DNA of 12,110 nt. It comes from an uncultured Clostridia bacterium (GTDB lineage: Bacteria > Bacillota > Clostridia > Christensenellales > Aristaeellaceae). The notes beneath the pieces are model-generated. The model worked only from the letters and a program-made list of their open reading frames with translations, did no database searches and was not told where the DNA came from. The first letter of the stretch is position 1; every line of letters starts with the position of its first letter. Both the position numbers and the translations under genes were made by a program. Location: assembly GCA_945877525.1 (NCBI GenBank), contig CAMDVP010000070.1, positions 1-12,110 on the forward strand, in the 5' to 3' direction. Positions 1 to 6,120 of the stretch are shown here, in pieces.

Positions 1-52
1 GCCGAAGGCGGAAGTCGAAAGCGGAGCGACGATGATCGGAAAGCCCTTTGGG
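1..52. repeat. possible degenerate third repeat copy at window edge
   Basis: The first 52 bases resemble the second half of the 93-bp unit: GCCGAA near the start, a CGAAA-containing stretch, then GCGACGAT, in the same order but with substitutions and a deletion. This may be the decayed end of a longer array that continues to the left. The alignment was done by eye and is weak. Confidence 0.35.
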
Positions 53-238
53 GAGTGAGGCTTTCGTCGCCAGTGGCGACAAAGAGAAAGCCGAACGAGT
101 CAGCCGAAACGAGCGGCCCTCGGCCGCGACGATTGAGGCTGCGGAGAGTGAGGCTTTCGTCGCCTGTGGCGACAAAGAGAAAGCCGAACGAGTCAGCCGA
201 AACGAGCGGCCTTTCGCCGCGACGATTGAGGCTGCGGA
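53..238. repeat. two tandem copies of a 93-bp repeat with internal hairpin
   Basis: Copies lie at 53-145 and 146-238 and differ at about four positions. Each contains a hairpin: outer arms GGCTTTC/GAAAGCC (59-65 with 86-92; 152-158 with 179-185), inner arms GTCGCC/GGCGAC (66-71 with 75-80; 159-164 with 168-173), a 3-nt loop and a 5-nt bulge AAAGA. One of the four differences (A72 versus T165) falls in the loop, so both stems are intact. The unit is 31 codons long, so open frames run through both copies and give repetitive basic or acidic peptides. I do not regard these as genes: several frames are open at once and no ribosome binding site is visible. The array lies 3' of the minus-strand methyltransferase gene and could act in its 3' UTR (inference). 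Confidence 0.85.
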
Positions 239-254
239 CGCGCCCGCAGGCGCG
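239..254. other. GC-rich hairpin after the repeat array
   Basis: CGCGCC (239-244) and GGCGCG (249-254) form a perfect 6-bp stem with loop CGCA. No run of T follows on either strand, so it is not a classical intrinsic terminator. It is the only strong dyad between the repeats and the stop of the methyltransferase gene at 305. Bases 255-304 show nothing further that I can name. Confidence 0.5.
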
Positions 255-304
255 AAACCTATGCTATGTCCTCGGCAATGTAATCGTTTTTAGCGATAAC
301 AGTA

Positions 305-1057
305 TCATTCGTCTTTCATCAGGTCATACATCATGATGCCCGCGGCCACCGCCGCATTGAGGGATTCAGCGCCGCCCCGCATGGGAAGCTTCAGGCGATG
401 GGTAGCCTCGGCCTTTACACCGTCGGACACGCCGTTTCCTTCGTTGCCTATCACCAGGCAGAAGCGTTTTCCCACATCGCCCCGGCGGTAGAAGGGCTCG
501 CCGTCCAGCTGGGAGGAAAGCACGCTGTACCCCTTCTCCCGCAGCCCCCGCAAATAGCCCGGCAGATCATCCGTCACGGTGACCGGCACACGAAATACGC
601 TGCCCATGGTGGCCCGCAGAGTTTTGGGACCGAACACATCAGCGCACTGCTCGGATAGAATCGCGCCGTCCAGCCCCGCCGCGTCCGCCGTGCGCAGGAT
701 GGTGCCCACATTGCCGGGATCCTGCACGTCTTCCAAGGCAATCAGCCTGCTTCCTTTTGCAGCACGCTGCGCCATACGCACCACCGCCGCCACTCCCTGG
801 GGGGTTTTCGTATCGCATACCGCTGCCAATACCCCAGCAGGCAGCAGATACACCGGGCACTCCGGTCGGAGGGCAAGTTCCTCCAGTCGATCCTCCTGCG
901 CCAGCACCGCCTCCACCATGAAGGCCGAGGCCAGCGCCTCCTCTACCATTTTGAAGCCCTCCACCAGGAAACAGCCGCTTTCCCGGCGGCCTTTTCGCTC
1001 CTTGAGGGCCTTCCATCCCTGAACCTTAGGGTTTTTCAGGCTGGTGATGCGCTCCAT
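305..1057 (-). CDS. TrmH/SpoU-family RNA 2'-O-ribose methyltransferase
   Basis: This is a predicted cytoplasmic SAM-dependent enzyme that methylates ribose 2'-OH groups in rRNA or tRNA. The 250-residue length fits the family. Residues ~1-95 form the substrate-binding domain typical of RlmB/YsgA-like members (FLVEGFKMVEEAL at 30-42). The SPOUT knot motifs follow: motif 1 DPGNVGTILRTADAAG (113-128), motif 2 LVIGNEGNGVS (201-211) and motif 3 LPMRGGAESLNAAVA (224-238), with the usual catalytic Arg candidate R122 and SAM-site Asn N234. I chose the ATG at 1057 because AAGGAGG lies 8 nt upstream and homology begins there; an in-frame ATG at 1093 lacks such a site. The start lies 32 bp inside the upstream ydcZ-family gene, which suggests translational coupling. 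The exact RNA target cannot be told from sequence; YsgA/RlmB-like is the closest description. Confidence 0.9.
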   Translation of the reverse strand: MERITSLKNPKVQGWKALKERKGRRESGCFLVEGFKMVEEALASAFMVEAVLAQEDRLEELALRPECPVYLLPAGVLAAVCDTKTPQGVAAVVRMAQRAAKGSRLIALEDVQDPGNVGTILRTADAAGLDGAILSEQCADVFGPKTLRATMGSVFRVPVTVTDDLPGYLRGLREKGYSVLSSQLDGEPFYRRGDVGKRFCLVIGNEGNGVSDGVKAEATHRLKLPMRGGAESLNAAVAAGIMMYDLMKDE

Positions 1058-1931
1058 GTGATGCCTCCTTGCTGTCCGACCGCATATTGCCAATCATGCC
1101 TGCCGCCACCAGCAGGCCGCCCACCAGCGTTCCCAGGGAAAACCGTCCCATCAGCGCATCAATACCCATGCCGGTAAACACCTGCCCCACAAACACCACC
1201 AGGGACATCTGCAGCGCCGGCAATCGGGGCGTGACCACATTGGCCAGGAAAATGCCCAGCGCCCCCAGCGCGCCGCCTGTATAAATGAGCAGGCTGTATC
1301 CCGGCGCAGGAAAGGCGGCGTTCATTCGGAACCCCGTCAGCGCAAACACCAGCAGGCTGCCCAGCAAACCGGTGACATAGTTCATCACCGTGGAATAGCC
1401 AACGCCGCAGCGGGTAGCCAGGGCCGCGTTGGCCATGCGGGCGAATATCATGGTCCAACCGCTGAGGAAGCTCACCGCTGCCGCCAGCGCCGAGCCGCCG
1501 GACAGCGTTTCCCCGGAGAGGGCCAGCATGGCGCCACAGCCCAGGGCCATCACCGTCATGGCCAGGAACTTCCCCCGGTTCATCCGGTGTACCGCCGCGC
1601 CCATCAGGCCGAAATGATCCACCACCGCCGAGCAGGATACCTGCCCCAGCAGCATCAGCACCAGGTTGGCCGTTACGCCGATGCCGCTGACGCCGATGTT
1701 CACAAACACCACCGATAAAATGCCGATCAGCCCGCCGGAATACTGATACCAGGGCGCTCGGCCCTTCGCCCTGCCCCAGGTGAAGGCCAGGGGCAGCAGC
1801 ACCAACAGCCCTATCAGATGAATCATCACCGTAGCAGCCCAGTTGCCATAGAGGCCGGAAAGCTGCGCGTTGACCGTGTTCATCAGGGAAAGCAGCACGC
1901 CGTAGAGCGCCGCCAGAGAGACATGGGTCAT
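1026..1931 (-). CDS. YdcZ-type (DUF606) DMT-superfamily transporter, two-domain
   Basis: This is an integral membrane protein of 301 residues with about ten hydrophobic segments, belonging to the drug/metabolite transporter group around YdcZ/DUF606. Substrate unknown. The protein is an internal duplication: Y-x-GG-x-x-G-x-L...N at ~64-77 recurs at ~217-230, and (L/V)GQV followed by a hydrophobic stretch at ~95 recurs at ~249. Many relatives carry only one ~140-residue unit, so this is the fused double form. The C-terminal ~15 residues are polar and His-rich; their DNA also encodes the start of the methyltransferase. The ATG at 1931 has TAGGAGG just upstream. The gene begins 19 bp after the stop of the yitT-family gene, so the two should be co-transcribed. 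Confidence 0.85.
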   Translation of the reverse strand: MTHVSLAALYGVLLSLMNTVNAQLSGLYGNWAATVMIHLIGLLVLLPLAFTWGRAKGRAPWYQYSGGLIGILSVVFVNIGVSGIGVTANLVLMLLGQVSCSAVVDHFGLMGAAVHRMNRGKFLAMTVMALGCGAMLALSGETLSGGSALAAAVSFLSGWTMIFARMANAALATRCGVGYSTVMNYVTGLLGSLLVFALTGFRMNAAFPAPGYSLLIYTGGALGALGIFLANVVTPRLPALQMSLVVFVGQVFTGMGIDALMGRFSLGTLVGGLLVAAGMIGNMRSDSKEASHGAHHQPEKP

Positions 1932-1950
1932 GTCCGTCCTCCTACGGAAA

Positions 1951-2838
1951 TTAATTCACACCGCGGAAACCCTTGCCGATAATTTCCCCGGTGTTGGTAA
2001 TCAGCAGGAACGCGCCGGGATCGACCTTTTTCACATGGCGACGGAGCAGCACAGCCTCCCGCCGGTTGACCACGGTGAGCAGCACGGTACGGCCTTCGTG
2101 GGTGTAGGCGCCCTCGCCGTGGAGCTCGGTCGCGCCCCGATGCAGCGTTTGCGTGATAAAGGGCTCCACCAGCTCCGGGTGCGCGGTAATGATGTGGAAA
2201 CACTTATGGATATTGATGTTTTCCAGCACCATGTCCACCATCACGCTCTTGATGACCAGTCCCAGGATGGAAAACAGGCCCGTTTCCATGCCGAAGGCCA
2301 CGCAGGCCATGACGGTGATGATACAGTCGCTGGCCATGAGCGCGTTGCCGATATTCAGGGTGGTGAACTTGCGCAGCAGCATGGCCACTATGTCCGTTCC
2401 GCCGCTGGAGGCATCCAGGTTGAACAGGATGGCCGAACCCACCGCCGGCAGCCCTACCGCGAAGATCAGCTCCATCAGCGGCTGGGAGGTCATGGGAGCG
2501 CTCAGCGGCACCGCCCTCTCCATCACCCAGATGAAGACGCTCATCAACAGGCTGCAGTAGCATGTCCGTATGCCGAAGCTGCGGCCAAACACCGCAAATC
2601 CGATCAGCAGCAGCGCCACATTGATGACCATCACAAAGTCGCCCGGGGTGATGGATGGAAAGTAATGTCCCAGAATCACCGACAGGCCGCTGACGCCGCC
2701 GGTGGAAAAATTGTTCGGAAATTTGAAGAAATACACGCCCGACGCCAGCAGCAGGGTACCCAGAGTCATCAGGGCCCATTCCCTGAGCTGCCTTGCCGTC
2801 TTTTTTTGCGCATCCGTCTTGACCGCACTGCCTATCAT
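1951..2838 (-). CDS. YitT-family membrane protein with C-terminal DUF2179 domain
   Basis: The product has 295 residues, the usual length for the YitT family, whose transport or signalling role is not established. Hydrophobic segments are visible at ~21-38, ~48-60, ~68-84, ~91-108, ~121-140 and ~170-200. The Gly-rich FSTGGVSGLSVIL (44-56) and the DASSGGTDI segment (142-150) are family hallmarks. The cytoplasmic DUF2179 domain covers ~210-295, with GEGAYTHEGRTVL (241-253), VDPGAF (272-277) and GKGF near the end. The ATG at 2838 has AGAAGGAG about 8 nt upstream. The gene starts 39 bp after the SrfB-like gene and is followed 19 bp later by the ydcZ-family gene. A promoter overlapping the preceding stop codon probably lets it be expressed independently. 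Confidence 0.92.
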   Translation of the reverse strand: MIGSAVKTDAQKKTARQLREWALMTLGTLLLASGVYFFKFPNNFSTGGVSGLSVILGHYFPSITPGDFVMVINVALLLIGFAVFGRSFGIRTCYCSLLMSVFIWVMERAVPLSAPMTSQPLMELIFAVGLPAVGSAILFNLDASSGGTDIVAMLLRKFTTLNIGNALMASDCIITVMACVAFGMETGLFSILGLVIKSVMVDMVLENINIHKCFHIITAHPELVEPFITQTLHRGATELHGEGAYTHEGRTVLLTVVNRREAVLLRRHVKKVDPGAFLLITNTGEIIGKGFRGVN

Positions 2839-2876
2839 GCCGAAACTCCTTCTTCCGTTCAGCCGGGATTTGCCCT

Positions 2877-2905
2877 ATTATAGCACGTTCTCCCCGTCTC
2901 CGCAA
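2877..2905 (-). promoter_or_regulatory. extended -10 promoter for the yitT-ydcZ-trmH genes
   Basis: On the minus strand a TTGCGG -35-like box (2905-2900) is followed after 17 bp by a perfect TATAAT (2882-2877), preceded by TGC, making an extended -10. The TATAAT overlaps the stop codon of the SrfB-like gene (2880-2878). Predicted transcription start is near 2870, giving a leader of about 30 nt before the yitT-family ATG. The -35 match is only moderate. The extended -10 in otherwise GC-rich DNA makes the call credible. Confidence 0.65.
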
Positions 2906-5900
2906 CCGAGGGCGATCAGCTCCGTCAGGCACGCGGCTACGGCGGCCTCGGTCTCCGCGCCCCTTGCCAGCGCACGGGCGGCGCAGGCGCGCACATCGCT
3001 TTCAGCTTCCGCCGTCAACAGCCCCGAAGCGTCAAACAGCCCCGCGTACAGCATCGCGCATGCCTCGGGGCACGCCTGCCGGAAAGCAGTGAGGAAGCGC
3101 AGCAGCAGCAGCTCCACCGGCATGGGTGGCGCACCGCTGGCTCGCAGGGACATGGCCCGTCCCGGCTCGTCGCCGCGCACCTCCGTCATGCGGCATAGGC
3201 CCAGCACAGCCTCGCACCCGGGGGCAGGGCTGTGCTGCACATGTCCGCCGCGCACCGGATGCTCCCGGCTCATTTCCAGCCGGGTCATGCGAATGCAGCG
3301 CGTCCGCAGTCCCTCCGGCAGAAGGGCGAAGATCCCCCCGCCCCGGCCCGCCAGCAGCAGCGTCATGTCAGCGGGAAGATAATCGTTGAGCAGCGGGTCG
3401 CGGAAAACCTCCTCCTGCATCAGCCCCGCGAGGGCAAACATGGCCGAAAAGCCCAGGGTCAGCAGTGCCTGGGTGACGGTCATGCGGCCCTCCGCCAGGC
3501 GCGCGTTCATGTGCGCGGCAAGCTGGCCTCCAAAGTCCGCCAGGCAGCGATCCAGCAGCTGCTGGCACAAGCACATTCCACTCAGGCTGCCGCGGGCGCT
3601 CTGCAGCCGGGAAGCCAGCAGAAGGATGCTATCCCTTGCCTCGCCCTCGGGCATGGCGAAAAAGTCCGCCTTCAGGCATTCAGGCGCCGCACTGAGGGCC
3701 GGCAGCAGCATGGAGCGGATGCCCAGGGGCAAAAGGCACCGCATGGCCGGGCGATTCATCCCCCGCAGCCACAGCGCCAGCGAAGCCTCGTTGCCCCCCA
3801 CATCCATGGCCAGAAAGCCGCCCTTCACGCCGCCCTCTCCCCGGACATAGGTACCCAGGGCCATGCTTGCGTCGCCATGCAGCACCGCTTCGTCATTCAG
3901 CGGCAGGCCCGTATCCCGCGCCACCAGGGGCGCAAGGGTGCAAACCTCCCGCCATAAGTCCGCCCGGGCACGGGCCGTCACGCCGTCAGGCAGCGCCACG
4001 CGCCAGGAAATGGACGGCGCGCCGCCCAGCACCGCCTGCAGCGACACCAGCTCCATGCACTGGCGCAGCGCCAGACGCCGCGCCCTGCGGGTCGTTTCGG
4101 ACGTTCCCTCCAAAAACCGGCCGTGCAGGCCCCGCGCGCCCCGGGAAGCAAGTTCCGCGCAGTCCACCCCCGCCGGAATATGCCCGTCCGCCAGAGGCCG
4201 AGGCTCCGGTGTATCCGTATAGAGCTCCGCCGCCGCAGGCAGCACGGGTCCCAGGGGCGACAGGGGCAGGAATTCCTCCGCCACAGGCGCGCTTCGGGCG
4301 CCCCGCAGCAGCACCTTCACCAGGCAGGGTACCCGCACCGGCGACGCCTGCACCCCCTGCCGCAGAGCCATGCTGATACCGGAGGCTCCCAGCTCCAGCA
4401 CGCCCACCGCACGCTCTCCCGCCGCAGGACGGCAGGGCGGCAGCGTGCATGGTACAACGCCCAGGCACGTATTCCCTTCGCAAAGGGCCACCATTCCCGG
4501 GAAGGTTTCGGTTTTCACCACGGAGAACAGCCTGTCCTCCGTTTGCAGCCATGCGCCCCGGCTGAGCACCTCGGCCCGCAGCGCGCCGCCATGCAGATAC
4601 ACCGCATAGCTGCGCCACGCATCCTCAGGCAGAGAAAGGGCAGGCCAAATGGCCAGGGTAGGCGCTTCCTCCGGGGGCAGACAGCGGATTTCCTCCGGGG
4701 CATACGCGCGCTCCAGCATCACTTCGCCCGTTCCCTGCAGGGTGAACCGCACCGCCGCGCCGCCGCCCTCCGTCCACCACAGGCGCAGGGAATCCAGCCG
4801 GAGCATGTCCCCGGCACAAGCGGCCAGCGCCATGGACAGCGGCGGAAGCACCGCACAGGCGGTTCCTTCGCCCAGGGCTGGCAGCACGCAGCGCGCCTGC
4901 AGTCCGCCATCCTCAAACACCGCGCCCGCCCCGCCGGGTATCACGCACAGCCTGTCGGCAAAAGGCATGGCAAAGCCCTCGCGCAGTCCGTCGCCCACAG
5001 CTTCACGCCACAGGATTTCCTCCGCTCCGCTCTTCTTCCAGGGCCAGGTCAGGCAGGGCGCTTCATAGGTTCGGAAGGCGGCGGCTTCCTGTCGGGCTTC
5101 CTGCAGCATATGCCGCACCGCCGGAGACAAAGCCGCATCGTCCTGCCTTTCGTCCATCCAGGTTCTCAGCCGCGCCGCCAATTCCCGCCGGAATCGGGAA
5201 GAAAAGCGTTCCAGCAGGCCGATTTCAGCCTCCAGTTCGCCCAGCGCCTCCCCTTCCCTGGGGTCCGCGGCGCTTTCCAGCCCGGTCACCGCGCTGTCCC
5301 GGGCAAAGGGTACCCCATGCCACAGGTAAAGCGCCGACGATCCTGCGCCGTCCTCTCGCCCGGCTTCCAGTCCCAGACATGCCAGCAGCGGATTGTCGCT
5401 TTGCTCCGTATATTCCTCCATCACCCGCGCAAGGCCCGTGAAGCCCTGCTCGGGCATCAGGCCAATCACGGCCTTGAACCGTAAAAGCAGCCCATGGCGG
5501 AAGCTCTCCTCCTGATGCGCCGCCTCCCGGGCGGGCCGCAGTCCTTCCTGCATCAGGTCGGACAAAAAACGCTGCACCGCAGGACTTCCGCCGGCGCGCA
5601 GAATCGACAGGCGGCGAATGAGAATGTCCCTGTCCCGCGGGTTCAAAAGCGCTGTGGGATCGGAAAACCCGCCGTCAAAGAACCTTGCCCGCTCCGGTAC
5701 AAGGCCGGATAAATCCTCACCCTGTGCCGCGGGAATCACGCCCACACGCCGGTCGATAAGGCCCAGCAGCGCCTCGCGGTTCCCCCGCTGCAAAAGCAGC
5801 AGCTCGGCCCGGCCTCCGCCGCCCAGCACCGCCGCGGCAAAGGACGACTGTCCACCCGTCACGCTGCGTATGGTCAGGCGGGCATCCTCCTCCCAGGCGT

Positions 5901-6120
5901 CCGCCAGCAGACAAAATGCCAGCAGCCCTCGCCACGCGTCCGTACCCCGGCCCTGCTCAATATCCCGAACGGCGCGGCTGAGGCAATCCGGCTCCGCAGC
6001 CCCATCCGCCCCGGCGGTCAGGCGATCCATCGCGCCTGTGGACAGGCGCACCATGCCAACGCCCGTTTCCGCCGCATCCTCCGGCAAAAAAGCCATGCCT
6101 TCCTGTCCCGGCTGCGTCAT
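2878..6120 (-). CDS. large actin/Hsp70-fold ATPase-like protein, SrfB-like
   Basis: The protein has 1080 residues and no signal peptide or membrane segment. Residues ~560-960 show the actin-superfamily ATPase pattern in the right order. Phosphate-1-like VLELGASGISMAL is at 574-586. An Hsp70-like strand RVALPDG is at ~707-713, and DASMA (750-754) stands where EPxAA is usual. Phosphate-2-like FLAMDVGGNEASLAL is at ~769-783, and adenosine-like TLLLAGRGGGIFALLPEG at ~920-937. Length and layout recall the SrfB family, including a ~560-residue N-terminal part with WRGLLAFCLLADAW (63-76) and a Trp-rich segment near 355-370. Homology is by pattern only. Glu576 replaces the usual phosphate-1 Asp. The ATG at 6120 overlaps the upstream TGA as ATGA, with AAGGGAGG upstream, so translation is coupled to the tubulin-like gene. 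A physical complex is likely (inference). Function unknown. Confidence 0.65.
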   Translation of the reverse strand: MTQPGQEGMAFLPEDAAETGVGMVRLSTGAMDRLTAGADGAAEPDCLSRAVRDIEQGRGTDAWRGLLAFCLLADAWEEDARLTIRSVTGGQSSFAAAVLGGGGRAELLLLQRGNREALLGLIDRRVGVIPAAQGEDLSGLVPERARFFDGGFSDPTALLNPRDRDILIRRLSILRAGGSPAVQRFLSDLMQEGLRPAREAAHQEESFRHGLLLRFKAVIGLMPEQGFTGLARVMEEYTEQSDNPLLACLGLEAGREDGAGSSALYLWHGVPFARDSAVTGLESAADPREGEALGELEAEIGLLERFSSRFRRELAARLRTWMDERQDDAALSPAVRHMLQEARQEAAAFRTYEAPCLTWPWKKSGAEEILWREAVGDGLREGFAMPFADRLCVIPGGAGAVFEDGGLQARCVLPALGEGTACAVLPPLSMALAACAGDMLRLDSLRLWWTEGGGAAVRFTLQGTGEVMLERAYAPEEIRCLPPEEAPTLAIWPALSLPEDAWRSYAVYLHGGALRAEVLSRGAWLQTEDRLFSVVKTETFPGMVALCEGNTCLGVVPCTLPPCRPAAGERAVGVLELGASGISMALRQGVQASPVRVPCLVKVLLRGARSAPVAEEFLPLSPLGPVLPAAAELYTDTPEPRPLADGHIPAGVDCAELASRGARGLHGRFLEGTSETTRRARRLALRQCMELVSLQAVLGGAPSISWRVALPDGVTARARADLWREVCTLAPLVARDTGLPLNDEAVLHGDASMALGTYVRGEGGVKGGFLAMDVGGNEASLALWLRGMNRPAMRCLLPLGIRSMLLPALSAAPECLKADFFAMPEGEARDSILLLASRLQSARGSLSGMCLCQQLLDRCLADFGGQLAAHMNARLAEGRMTVTQALLTLGFSAMFALAGLMQEEVFRDPLLNDYLPADMTLLLAGRGGGIFALLPEGLRTRCIRMTRLEMSREHPVRGGHVQHSPAPGCEAVLGLCRMTEVRGDEPGRAMSLRASGAPPMPVELLLLRFLTAFRQACPEACAMLYAGLFDASGLLTAEAESDVRACAARALARGAETEAAVAACLTELIALGCGDGENVL

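Noticed and set aside
53..238. CRISPR array
   Set aside because: The whole 93-bp unit repeats with no unique spacers, and there are no cas genes.
48..336. Two overlapping small open frames (81 and 93 aa) through the repeats
   Set aside because: They exist only because the repeat unit is 93 bp, a multiple of three without stops. No ribosome binding site is visible and one runs into the 3' end of the methyltransferase gene.
1930..2883. 317-aa plus-strand open frame
   Set aside because: Antisense to the well-supported yitT-family gene; His/Gln-rich composition typical of a GC-frame shadow.
4123..5484. 453-aa plus-strand open frame
   Set aside because: Antisense to the SrfB-like gene; composition rich in Gln, His, Arg and Pro, no recognisable motif or ribosome site.
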